DNA from: a virus
Reading direction: 5' to 3' (one strand)
Length of the DNA stretch: 52,267 nucleotides
Virus record (IMG/VR): IMGVR_UViG_3300032053_000108
Location: 1-52,267 of that record
Each line of letters begins with the position of its first letter. The first letter of the stretch is position 1. Both the position numbers and the translations under genes were made by a program. Below, piece after piece: positions 40,025 through 47,929 of the stretch. Under the pieces are notes generated by a model. The model ran no database searches, was not told the DNA's origin, and saw nothing but the letters and a program-made list of their open reading frames with translations.

Positions 40025-40041
40025 GTGCCTTTCATTGGCAC
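40025..40041 (+). promoter_or_regulatory. Leader hairpin before the recombinase gene
   Basis: GTGCC-TTTCATT-GGCAC, identical to the hairpin before the polymerase gene, 20 nt before the ATG and just upstream of the AGAGG ribosome site. It lies between a terminator and the start codon, in the short leader of its own transcript. Confidence 0.6.
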
Positions 40042-40060
40042 TCAATACTTAGAGGTTCTA

Positions 40061-41296
40061 ATGGCAAAGAAGAAAGCTGCTGCGGGTGGTGGAGTTGATG
40101 ATGATTTTTTCGAGTCGCTGGCCGAATCAACGGGCGGTGATGTTTTGGATACCATAGATTCTGTTCGGTATTTTGTTGATACCGGCTCACTCGCTATCAA
40201 CTATATTTGTTCTGGGCAGTTCATCACGGGAGGTATTCCTGGTGGCAAGCTGACAGAAATCTATGGACCCAACTCGTCCTCGAAGTCTTTGCTAGGTGCG
40301 AATATTTTGTTCGGCACACAACGAGCAAAGGGCATTGCGGTTCTAATGGACTGCGAGAACTCTGCGAATAAAGAGTTCATTCAACAAGCCTCTCACTGTA
40401 ACTTGAAGCGTATTGTGCGTCATACGCCACAGTCGCTTGAGCAAGTATTCACCAAGATGTACAAGGTGATCGAGAAGGCTCGTGAAAAGATTTCGATGGA
40501 AATCCCTATCGTTATTGTTTACGACTCAATCGGCGTGTCTCCGTCCGAGCGTGAGTTGAAGGAAGTGGCTTTGCCGGAAGGTTATACTGCTGCTGACTTC
40601 AAGCGTATTGTTGGTGGTCACGAACAGCCGGGCGAACGGGCCAAGATTTGCTCCCGTGAATTCCGCAAGCTGAACACCGTGATGGAGAAGAACAACGCTA
40701 CCGTTGTCATCCTAAACCAGACTCGTGCTAAGATCGGCGGTTATGCCCCTATGGGTCAGCAGGCGTTGACTACGGCTGGTGGTGGCAACGCACTTCCTTT
40801 CTATGCTTCCTGTCGTCTTGAAACCAGGACGCAAATGAAGATCGAAAGGAAGATCACAGCGAAGAAGAAAAAGATTCTCGGCATCAACGTGAAGCTGAAG
40901 AATGTAAAGAACAAGACTCACCGGCCCTTTGTCGAGTCGGAGAACATTCAGTTGTTGTTCGATAAAGGCATCAACCCACTCAGCGGTCTGCTAAGTTGTT
41001 TGCTGGACGCAGAACGCATCGAGATCAAAGGCTCTGGAAACTTTGTGGTGAAAGAGCCTTGGGCCGGTGGGTCTGAAGTCAAGTTCAAGGCCAGCATGGA
41101 ACGCAATGACCTTCCTGCTGAAATCTTGATGCAATGTCCGGCTTTGATCGACGCAATTTCTGCGGAGCAGATCAAGGATTACCTGGAGCCATTCCAAGAG
41201 TCCATCAACTTCCGACCTGAAGACAATACCGACATCGAATTGAGCGGTGTTGGCGATGACGATGATGACGATATTGATGAAGAGTTAGAAGGCTAA
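40061..41296 (+). CDS. UvsX/RecA-like recombinase
   Basis: 411 residues from ATG 40061 (AGAGG upstream). Core: GGIPGGKLTEIYGPNSSSKS with Walker A GPNSSSKS (69-76), in which the usual Gly before Lys is Ser, as in T4 UvsX-type loops; VLMDCENSANKEFI; Walker B PIVIVYDSIG (Asp 155); and TVVILNQTRAKIGGYAP with GGGNALPFYAS, the L2-like region. The C-terminus is very acidic (DDDDDDIDEELEG). Forms filaments on ssDNA for recombination-dependent replication with gp32 and UvsY. Larger C-terminal domain than RecA (unknown). Confidence 0.9.
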   Translation: MAKKKAAAGGGVDDDFFESLAESTGGDVLDTIDSVRYFVDTGSLAINYICSGQFITGGIPGGKLTEIYGPNSSSKSLLGANILFGTQRAKGIAVLMDCENSANKEFIQQASHCNLKRIVRHTPQSLEQVFTKMYKVIEKAREKISMEIPIVIVYDSIGVSPSERELKEVALPEGYTAADFKRIVGGHEQPGERAKICSREFRKLNTVMEKNNATVVILNQTRAKIGGYAPMGQQALTTAGGGNALPFYASCRLETRTQMKIERKITAKKKKILGINVKLKNVKNKTHRPFVESENIQLLFDKGINPLSGLLSCLLDAERIEIKGSGNFVVKEPWAGGSEVKFKASMERNDLPAEILMQCPALIDAISAEQIKDYLEPFQESINFRPEDNTDIELSGVGDDDDDDIDEELEG

Positions 41297-41304
41297 AGGC
41301 CAAT

Positions 41305-41471
41305 AAGTGCTGACAACGGGCCGGTCTTGAGTCGGTGGTGTCGGCAACTATAAGTAATCACATCATTTGGTCCGCTGGTAGCGTCAAAAGTGCTGACAAC
41401 GGGCCGGTCTTGAGTCGGTGGTGTCGGCAACTATAAGTAATCACATCATTTGGTCCGCTGGTAGCGTCAAA
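41305..41471. repeat. Perfect 83-bp tandem duplication
   Basis: Two exact copies (41305-41387, 41388-41470, one extra base beyond). The right copy holds the last codons of the minus-strand glycosyltransferase gene; the left copy extends its 3' end in a different frame, because 83 is not a multiple of 3. Without the duplication the protein would end in ...LSALIGL; with it, ...LSALLTLPADQMM. Recent event or assembly artefact. Confidence 0.95.
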
Positions 41472-42434
41472 CACTATCAGCGGATAATTTTGCGCCATGT
41501 CACCATCTAAGTAAACGGTTAATTTACCTTCATTAGTCGCAGACCAGAGGCCAATTCTGTTTCTGTGGTTATTGTGGATGAATATTTCTTCAACGACATT
41601 GTTGGGATTCATAATGACCCATTTTTTGTGGTTGTCTGTTATGGACGAAGAAATAAAAGATAGATTCTTGTAGGGAGCTTCATGCTCAGGCGACATGGAT
41701 TCCAGCCAATTCATTACGCAGGCATTTTTGTCTCTGGCGACCCAATGGATGTGATTGAAGTGTCCTTGGAATTCTGAGAATTTGCAAATCTCTGGTCGAA
41801 CAGTCAAAAACCTTACTGTTGTTGGATGCACTTTCACCATGCGTGCGCAGAAGCATAATCCATGATCCCCGAATCCTTCAGGTATTTCTTTTCTTAATTT
41901 GAAATACTTCTGAGCATTGGCGTCGTTCAAAATTCGCTTCATGGCAGCATTGCTGGTTATTGACATTTCATATTCGTGTGGCGGGGTGTCATCTGAATGT
42001 TTATACCAATGATTGAAACCCAATTTTTCCAATACGAATCTTTCAACTGGTTGAACATCCCAATTGAGTTCTCCTGTGATGTGATATTCTCTGTCGTGAT
42101 CGAAGTGTGATTCCAGGTTATTCATTAACCCGCCGATGTCATTCATGGTGTCTTCGTCAATACGGTAGTACCACTTGGCCGTGTCAGGCTTGGCGATTGC
42201 ATCGTAGTAGTGATAGATTCTTTGAGCGACGTGTTTGTACGGTGTGACGGCAATTTCCACATCAACACCGTCTGGCCAACCACCTTCAAATACCGACAAG
42301 TCATTGTCGCAAGCAGCCGCCAGAACGAGTTTGATTTTGTGATCGCCTATGTTTCTGAGGCCCCACTTTTTGAAGTCCACAAATCTTTGGGCCATCTGTG
42401 CTTCAGCCGGAACAAGTATTTCCAAGTCGTACAT
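41358..42434 (-). CDS. Putative GT-A glycosyltransferase
   Basis: 358 residues. WYYRIDEDTMNDIGGLMNNL (about 89-108) carries the D-x-D metal site; the start DLEILVPAEAQMAQRFVDFK is the first strand and helix of the GT-A fold. HITGELNWDVQPVERFV and PEGFGDHGLCFCARMVK follow as acceptor segments. C-terminal 90 residues are a separate beta-rich part (GLWSATNEGKLTVYLDGDMA). The last 10-12 residues are products of the 83-bp tandem duplication. Overlaps the upstream gene by 1 bp. Confidence 0.7.
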   Translation of the reverse strand: MYDLEILVPAEAQMAQRFVDFKKWGLRNIGDHKIKLVLAAACDNDLSVFEGGWPDGVDVEIAVTPYKHVAQRIYHYYDAIAKPDTAKWYYRIDEDTMNDIGGLMNNLESHFDHDREYHITGELNWDVQPVERFVLEKLGFNHWYKHSDDTPPHEYEMSITSNAAMKRILNDANAQKYFKLRKEIPEGFGDHGLCFCARMVKVHPTTVRFLTVRPEICKFSEFQGHFNHIHWVARDKNACVMNWLESMSPEHEAPYKNLSFISSSITDNHKKWVIMNPNNVVEEIFIHNNHRNRIGLWSATNEGKLTVYLDGDMAQNYPLIVFDATSGPNDVITYSCRHHRLKTGPLSALLTLPADQMM

Positions 42435-42896
42435 TAGTTTACCTTATATTGTCCTGCGCCCAATTTCAAGAATTTGAACCCTTCTTTTTCGAGTTCAGAT
42501 TTCACACGACGCACATGATTACAGAGTGCGGCGTCGGTCAATTTGTATCGCTTGAATCGCTTCTTCAACTCTTTTAACGATACGGCATTGCGATTTTGGA
42601 ATTGTTCGTTGACGTACTTCTTTACCTTGTCGGCAATACGCAATATTTCGGCACGAGATCGCCCTTCTGTGGACATCTTTGTTTCGATGACCTCATATTG
42701 AACTTTTGGCTTTTTGTAAGCCGGATCGCACAATGCGGGGGCCAGTTCCTCAAGTTCCAATACCGTTCCTTCTTCCAATTTTACTATTGATATTTCGGCA
42801 TTGAAGGCTTTCGAGAACTCGATGAGTTGAATGAAATTCTTTTCGTGGGTGAAGAACTTGCGTTTGTCCTTCGTTTCGATGAGTAGGCAATTCATA
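42434..42896 (-). CDS. Hypothetical protein with C-terminal winged-helix-like part
   Basis: 153 residues from ATG 42896, preceded by AAGGAG. The N-terminal half is beta-rich (NCLLIETKDKRKFFTHEKNF, ISIVKLEEGTVLELEEL); the C-terminal half (EILRIADKVKKYVNEQFQ, LKELKKRFKRYKLTDAALC, VRRVKSELEKEGFKFLKLG) looks like a winged helix. May bind nucleic acid; not assigned to a family. Divergent from the amidoligase gene with 89 bp between starts. Confidence 0.6.
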
Positions 42897-42985
42897 AATT
42901 TACTCCTTGTAATGAAATTATATCGCCGACTCAGCGATCCTGGTGTTTGTGTCATATAATTATCGTAGAATTGGGGATAAATCGC

Positions 42986-44017
42986 ATGGACTCACCTAAA
43001 GAAAACTTGAATTTGAACTACGTTCGCAGGTTCGGCGTCGAAATAGAGATCAACTCTTTCGATGGTCGAAACCGCCCTATTGGATACGAAGACGGCGTTC
43101 TGCCAGAAGGCATCCATTACATAGGCAATCTGGTTCAAAAGCTCTCAGAAGAGAAGGTTCTGATCCATAAGTGGGGCAATGACCACCATAACGATGTGTG
43201 GATCGTTAAACCAGATGGAAGTTGCGGCATGGAGGTTTGCACGCCCGTAATGAAGGGGTGGAACGGCGTTGTGCGAACCTGTAGGGTCATCGACGGATTT
43301 AGCAAAGACTTGAAGATCGAATCGGATACTCGCTGCTCGTTCCACGTCCATGTTGATGTCTCTGACCTGACTGAACCGCAACTTGCCAGCGTTATATCCT
43401 GGTGGATTAAATGTGAGCCAGTATTTCTGGACTCAGTTCCAGCCCGTCGCAAGAAAAATCAATATTGCCAGTTTCTTGGTGAAATGGATATATTTGACGA
43501 TATTGAAGACGGTTTGATGCCAGCCGAACTTTTGCTCAAGAGGGTAGGTCATTGCAAGTATTACACCATCAATACCTTCCACTATCAGAACAAAAAAAGA
43601 AAGACCATTGAGTTTCGCATTATGGACAATGCGTGCTGTTTGGACCCCTGGATGGCTAAAAACTGGATCAGGATGGTTTTGCACTTTGTTGAGCGTGCGG
43701 CTGCACGAGGTTTGCCAGCACCATTTGAGATGGGCAATAAGTGGTCGGGTTATTGTTGGCTTGATCCGTTCGATGTGTTTGATTTTTTGGGATTCACTCC
43801 AGGGCAATATGAAATCTCCCCAGGGTTGCAGCAAGTGCGATCTTGGTTTGTTTCCAGATTACACTCTCAGTCAAAAAACACGGGATTGCGTGGAGTCATG
43901 AGTGATAAAGGTCGCAGAATATCGCACTCGCAGATTGATGAGTTGTACGCTAATTTGGTCCCACAGGAAGCGGCTCTCTCCGAAGAAGAGATATACAGTG
44001 AGAACTTTCGTATTTAA
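42986..44017 (+). CDS. Amidoligase-like (COOH-NH2 ligase) enzyme
   Basis: 343 residues from ATG 42986 (GGGGAT upstream). Matches the putative amidoligase family: FGVEIEINSFDGRNRP at the start (Glu pair), VWIVKPDGSCGMEVCTPVM (about 77-95), SDTRCSFHVHVDVSDLTEP (HVHV metal/ATP ligands), RRKKNQYCQFLGE, and KTIEFRIMDNACCLDPW. Related to the glutamine synthetase/gamma-glutamylcysteine ligase fold; family members are thought to add amino acids or peptides to proteins or small molecules. In phages the substrate is unknown. Two genes downstream (44062, 44529) follow in the same direction. Confidence 0.8.
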   Translation: MDSPKENLNLNYVRRFGVEIEINSFDGRNRPIGYEDGVLPEGIHYIGNLVQKLSEEKVLIHKWGNDHHNDVWIVKPDGSCGMEVCTPVMKGWNGVVRTCRVIDGFSKDLKIESDTRCSFHVHVDVSDLTEPQLASVISWWIKCEPVFLDSVPARRKKNQYCQFLGEMDIFDDIEDGLMPAELLLKRVGHCKYYTINTFHYQNKKRKTIEFRIMDNACCLDPWMAKNWIRMVLHFVERAAARGLPAPFEMGNKWSGYCWLDPFDVFDFLGFTPGQYEISPGLQQVRSWFVSRLHSQSKNTGLRGVMSDKGRRISHSQIDELYANLVPQEAALSEEEIYSENFRI

Positions 44018-44061
44018 GCGAATATATAACGCAGGGTGAATTCCCTGAATAAAGGTTTGCT

Positions 44062-44529
44062 ATGTTCTACAAGGAATCAAAACTCGAAGAGATTATCGAA
44101 GGCATGAGGGCCTTGGGTGATATGTTAATTCCCTATAACTTCCCAAAGGCACCGCCGCCGACTGCAATGGAGGATGATTTGGCTATTTTCAAACAACGAG
44201 AAGTCATTATCGACGGGTATCCCATCATGCTGCATTACCAAAAGGCTGATTACGATAAACATCTAATGGAAACGCTCCAGATTTACGGCAAGAGCAGCCC
44301 ATTTTTGCCGTTCAATTTGATCTGCAATTTGGCTAAGAGGTTTTTAGGGTCGTATCATTTGTCATTGGTTGAGATTTTCAAAGACAATAGAAAAATCTAC
44401 ATTTGGTCTGTTTGTGTTGATCGTCGAGGCCGACCCATTCTTGCTCCATTTGACACGGAAACTGAGGAATGTGAATTTGAAGGCTTGGACTATCTGTACA
44501 TGCAGCCTAGTCAGGTGAACTTTTACTAA
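44062..44529 (+). CDS. Hypothetical protein
   Basis: 155 residues. Helical start (KLEEIIEGMRALGDMLIPYN), Pro-rich APPPTAMEDD, then LPFNLICNLAKRFLGSYHLS and a beta segment KIYIWSVCVDRRGRPI. Not recognised. Preceded by a hairpin CAGGG-TGAATT-CCCTG (44032-44047), and joined to the next gene by a 1-bp overlap. Confidence 0.6.
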   Translation: MFYKESKLEEIIEGMRALGDMLIPYNFPKAPPPTAMEDDLAIFKQREVIIDGYPIMLHYQKADYDKHLMETLQIYGKSSPFLPFNLICNLAKRFLGSYHLSLVEIFKDNRKIYIWSVCVDRRGRPILAPFDTETEECEFEGLDYLYMQPSQVNFY

Positions 44530-45431
44530 TGTACAAACTGTTGCTGATAGGTTGTTTCACTTCTTGGAGAAACAACACAAGCTGCGAGTTCTTCAGCGAT
44601 GAATTCGCAAAACGATTTTCTAAATTGCCGGTGTCGCTTATCAAGCATCACTTCAACGACCCGGCTTTTCCAGAGGCAGACATTGCCTTGATCCACGCCT
44701 ACGATTCTACCGAGGCAGTTCAACAAGTATCTGAGATCAAGAAAAAGGTCAAGAAGGTTGTGTTGTTTATGGAGGAGCCTAAATATGAATTGGGCTTCGA
44801 CCATTGCTATTTTTACAACCAGAAATTTATACATGGCAACAAAGGCACCTACATTCGTATTCCTTTGGCAAAAGACCAATATGAAATGGTGCCTAAAGAG
44901 CCTGGGTCAATCTTGTTGGATCACGATTGTCAGCTATTTCCAGATCACGGAATTTCTGGTCACGACTGGACAGAGCGGCTGTGGGCTTTTTTTGAAAAAA
45001 ATAAACAATACAGGCCGGTCTATCAACTAGAGCGTGGCAATGTCAAGCACCCAGATTTCATCAAAAAATTATCCATTCAATCTCACCAAGATTATTTAAG
45101 TGCAACTGCTCACATTGAGACTTTTGTTTGCACGCACGCAGGAAAATACAATCACACGGCAGTTGATATGGCAGTGCGAGGTTCTAAAGTTATTGTTCCG
45201 ATGGTTCCAGGAACATTTCACAATACATTTGTTCCTGAATGTCTTGTTAGAGATTTGAACATGGCTTTGATTCTCAACGAGCAACAGCTTGGTGCGGCAT
45301 TGAATCTTATCAAGACTGGTTCAAGACGAGATCGGCCTGCCATTGATATGGCAACTGATTTAGATGAGGTTGTCTCGATTATGGATAGAGACTTCAAATC
45401 TTGGACTAGAAAAAAGATTGTGCTTCCTTGA
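44529..45431 (+). CDS. Putative GT-B glycosyltransferase
   Basis: 300 residues. LLLIGCFTSWRNNTSCEFFS starts an N-terminal Rossmann-like domain; KKVVLFMEEPKYELGFDHCY and NQKFIHGNKGTYIRIPLAKD; C-domain SATAHIETFVCTHAGKYNHT and VRGSKVIVPMVPGTFHNTFV, with E-x-L-VRDLNMALIL. The order is that of GT-B enzymes with a sugar-nucleotide donor, although the standard donor motif is weak. Follows the amidoligase; maybe adds a sugar to its product. Confidence 0.55.
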   Translation: MYKLLLIGCFTSWRNNTSCEFFSDEFAKRFSKLPVSLIKHHFNDPAFPEADIALIHAYDSTEAVQQVSEIKKKVKKVVLFMEEPKYELGFDHCYFYNQKFIHGNKGTYIRIPLAKDQYEMVPKEPGSILLDHDCQLFPDHGISGHDWTERLWAFFEKNKQYRPVYQLERGNVKHPDFIKKLSIQSHQDYLSATAHIETFVCTHAGKYNHTAVDMAVRGSKVIVPMVPGTFHNTFVPECLVRDLNMALILNEQQLGAALNLIKTGSRRDRPAIDMATDLDEVVSIMDRDFKSWTRKKIVLP

Positions 45432-45468
45432 AAATTGAATTCTCTTGGCGGGCAGCGTTCTTTGGAGT

Positions 45469-45891
45469 TTATGTTAAAAGTTTACAATTTGCGAGAGTGA
45501 TGTGAAAGCACTTCAGGTAGCCGTCAGGTGGTTGGGTGTATTTGTCATGGACATAAAGACCAAGCTCAACTCTGATCTCTTCCAGACGAGTGCTGAAGGC
45601 ATTGATCCACCAATATACTCGACCATTGTGGACGTAATTGGTGTATTCAAATTCAACCTGTTGACCTTCGTATTTTCCCCAATGCTCCATATTCACAGAA
45701 TGTTCGTGTCGCACAACGGAGATGTGTGGGGCGTATCGTTGTGGATTGAGTGTAATGTATTTGGGCATCATCGCACGACAAAAAGAGGCGATGCCAGGAT
45801 CAACCTCTAGGACGAGTTTGAACCCAGCATCGCCTGCGTGACTATATCGAAGCGTTCCGTCACTCTTGTGCAGCAGCATCCCAAAACTCAT
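45469..45891 (-). CDS. 2H phosphoesterase-like protein
   Basis: 140 residues. The two H-x-(S/T) motifs of the 2H superfamily are HIS at 56-58 (YAPHISVVR) and HIT at 130-132 (CFHITLANCK), with internal pairs of strands between them. Members cleave or join 2',3'- or 2',5'-phosphodiesters (LigT/CPDase), and the T4 anti-CBASS protein Acb1 is also a 2H protein. Located last in an operon with a cyclic-phosphate-processing receiver-like gene (overlap 32 bp) and a CCA-adding-type enzyme: RNA repair is the best-supported guess; CBASS evasion is an alternative. Confidence 0.65.
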   Translation of the reverse strand: MSFGMLLHKSDGTLRYSHAGDAGFKLVLEVDPGIASFCRAMMPKYITLNPQRYAPHISVVRHEHSVNMEHWGKYEGQQVEFEYTNYVHNGRVYWWINAFSTRLEEIRVELGLYVHDKYTQPPDGYLKCFHITLANCKLLT

Positions 45892-46198
45892 CGGCCTTCA
45901 CCAATGCCCTCATTATATTTTTTGCACCAACGGCATTCTTGGAATGTACTGCCCAGGTCAATCGGGGCAGATTGCCATGATACGCTTGTTCCTCGATCCA
46001 ATTGGCTACGTCCATGCCAGTACCGGCGATGGGTGGTCCAAGGTCATGATCGAGAGAGACAAACGTAACTTGGCCTTGGTTCAGGTAGGCAATCGCTACG
46101 TCAGCAGTTTTTGCCCAAACTTCGTCACCCTCGGCCCCAAAAATACTTTGAATTTTGGGGTCACGAGGATCACGTTCATCGTCCAGCCAGAGTTTCAT
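45860..46198 (-). CDS. Cyclic-phosphate-processing receiver-like (cPPR) protein
   Basis: 112 residues from ATG 46198 (GTG 46201 possible). Fits the cyclic-phosphate-processing receiver fold: KLWLDDERDPRDPKIQ (Asp pair at the start), then AIAYLNQGQVTFVSLDHDLG, the SLDHDLG signature, GTGMDVANWIEEQAYHGNLP, and a late WAVHSKNAVGAKNIM with H-S-x-N. Receiver-like domains of this type were predicted to act on cyclic phosphate ends of RNA. Overlaps the CCA-adding enzyme gene by 23 bp and the 2H gene by 32 bp, so the three are translated as one unit. Confidence 0.75.
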   Translation of the reverse strand: MKLWLDDERDPRDPKIQSIFGAEGDEVWAKTADVAIAYLNQGQVTFVSLDHDLGPPIAGTGMDVANWIEEQAYHGNLPRLTWAVHSKNAVGAKNIMRALVKADEFWDAAAQE

Positions 46199-47468
46199 CA
46201 CTAGACCTCTGATAAGCAGCCGATTCAGCCCCGCTCATTGCGTCACTGATCGCTTTGCCTTTTAGGTGCATGAAGTCTTGTGACCTCACGGTGGGTTGGT
46301 AATTCAGGAAGTGTTGAAGTTCCGCTTCCTTGCCAGAGATTCTAGCGAAATCCAATACGTCCGTCGTTAGGACTTCTTGTCCTGCCGCTTGAAGTTTTGG
46401 ATTTTCCAGTTGCTTGTGCAAGTCTCGGTGCTTCAACAGTTGAGCTACCTGCGACACGTCGAATCGGTACAGTCTGACCAGAAAGGAAGTTGCATCAGAA
46501 ACATCGTTGGCGTACTTGAGGCGATTGAGTTGGATGCGGACGGCTTTAGGGTCGTCTTGCTTCAACAGCCATGCAAGGACAGCTTTGATGTTCTTGATGT
46601 TTCCAATACGATCTACATCGTGCATATCGACTTGAAGACCAGGGAATACTGCGGGCAGCAATCCGGTGGCTTCGTAGTTCCTCAGATAGTTGACCGGGCT
46701 GGCCGCTTTCTGAAGACCGCCAGTGAACTCGGCGGCAATACGTTCTGGAGACACACCAGCTAGGTCTTTGAATTCTTTAATGGCCGCTAGGGTGTCTTTA
46801 TCCAGATGTTGCATGATGTATCCAGGATTGAAGCGTGAGAAGAACCGAACAAGTCGGGGGATTCTCAGCTTGTCTTCTTGGAAGCGATCACGAGCATTTC
46901 CTACAGGTCGGTGAACAAGATTTTTGATGTCATGCAGCCCTTGTCCTTCTCCTTCGTGGTTCAGGTTGTAGTCCCTGATTTCCTTCTTGTGAATATCGTA
47001 GAACAGAGCGTTGTAGGTCAGGTCACGACGTTGAGCGTCCTTGGCCGGAGTGCTGAAGCTCACGGAGTCAGGACGCCGCCCATCGGTGTATTGACCGTCT
47101 TCTCGGAAGGTGGCGATCTCGTATTCTTCTCCGTCAACAACGGCAGAAATAACTCCGAAAGCCTCGCCTTTCGGAAAGGTTTTGATGCCGTGCGAAAGAG
47201 CAGCCGGACTCCCCAAGATCGCCATCACTTTTTCTGGCGGTGCTTCAGTGGCAAGGTCTACGTCCTTCGGAGAGAATTTTCCCCCATGATGGTGGGAGTA
47301 GAGAAAATCACGGATTACTCCACCCACAGCAAACAACGAGGCTCCCTGACGAGCAAAAAGCTCGCTGAGGGTATACACCGCTGCGGGGAGCGGAATATCT
47401 GCCTTCATGCTGTGAAATTTTTCTTCCACGGTTTCTAAAAACCCCCTAAATTTAAGCTGTGCGACCAT
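46176..47468 (-). CDS. CCA-adding / poly(A) polymerase-type nucleotidyltransferase
   Basis: 430 residues, full length for class II tRNA nucleotidyltransferases. Motifs: FAVGGVIRDFL (49-54, GG-x-x-RD), DVDLAT (69-74, catalytic Asp pair), GQYTDGRRPDSVSFS, AKDAQRRDLTYNALFYD (RRD 147-149), FQEDKLRIPRLVRFFSRF (neck helix E-D-x-L-R-I-x-R). The C-terminal helical domain follows. Adds CCA or A residues to RNA 3' ends, most likely to tRNAs. N-terminus MVAQLKFRGFLETVEEKF has the F-x-x-F-L-E pattern similar to the capsid-targeting-like motif. Head of the RNA repair-like operon; ATG preceded by GGGGAAAATC. Confidence 0.85.
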   Translation of the reverse strand: MVAQLKFRGFLETVEEKFHSMKADIPLPAAVYTLSELFARQGASLFAVGGVIRDFLYSHHHGGKFSPKDVDLATEAPPEKVMAILGSPAALSHGIKTFPKGEAFGVISAVVDGEEYEIATFREDGQYTDGRRPDSVSFSTPAKDAQRRDLTYNALFYDIHKKEIRDYNLNHEGEGQGLHDIKNLVHRPVGNARDRFQEDKLRIPRLVRFFSRFNPGYIMQHLDKDTLAAIKEFKDLAGVSPERIAAEFTGGLQKAASPVNYLRNYEATGLLPAVFPGLQVDMHDVDRIGNIKNIKAVLAWLLKQDDPKAVRIQLNRLKYANDVSDATSFLVRLYRFDVSQVAQLLKHRDLHKQLENPKLQAAGQEVLTTDVLDFARISGKEAELQHFLNYQPTVRSQDFMHLKGKAISDAMSGAESAAYQRSSDETLAGR

Positions 47469-47551
47469 GATTTTCCCCAGATTGTACCATATTTTGGCGT
47501 TGTTGTAAAGCGTTCGATATTCCTTTCGTCATGGGAATATATACCTTCGTA

Positions 47552-47570
47552 GCGTCGGTCTATTCGACGC
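47552..47570 (+). promoter_or_regulatory. Leader hairpin with 7-nt loop
   Basis: GCGTCG-GTCTATT-CGACGC: a 6-bp stem and 7-nt loop, 28 nt before the ATG of a small gene. Same stem/loop size as the polymerase, SSB and recombinase hairpins, and the loop shares 5 of 7 positions with TTTCATT. Could be a fourth member or an independent hairpin. Confidence 0.35.
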
Positions 47571-47598
47571 AAATAACCTTTCAAACGAGGGTCCACAC

Positions 47599-47907
47599 AT
47601 GACAAACATGACAAAGAATAAAATTCAGTCGCTTATTGTCGAGCATCTTCTCAAGCACGGACAGATCGAACTTGTACTCCCAGACGGAGTAACACTCGAA
47701 ATCGGACTCACCCAAGAAGACCAAGAGGGTAAACTAACAATTCATGACGATTATTGTTGGGTCATTGCATCTCAAGGTGGCCGAGCCACGAGTATTGACT
47801 CATACAATATGGGCCTTCGTTTTGCAGACAAAGAAAATATCTTGGTGTTTGAAGATAAATTCGTGGACCAAGATGGAGAGAAAGTTCGCCGCTTAGATGT
47901 AGTTTAA
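47599..47907 (+). CDS. Small hypothetical protein
   Basis: 102 residues (ATG 47599 or 47608), AACGAGGG upstream. N-terminal helix (KIQSLIVEHLLKHGQIE) then strands LVLPDGVTLEIGLTQ, CWVIASQGGR, ENILVFEDKFVDQDG. Compact soluble protein; family not recognised. Its leader carries a 6-bp hairpin with a 7-nt loop. Confidence 0.6.
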   Translation: MTNMTKNKIQSLIVEHLLKHGQIELVLPDGVTLEIGLTQEDQEGKLTIHDDYCWVIASQGGRATSIDSYNMGLRFADKENILVFEDKFVDQDGEKVRRLDVV

Positions 47908-47929
47908 TATAATCAAAAAATATTTCATC

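Noticed and set aside
45469-45891. Naming the 2H protein as Acb1
   Set aside because: Only motif spacing supports it; the operon context points to RNA repair instead.
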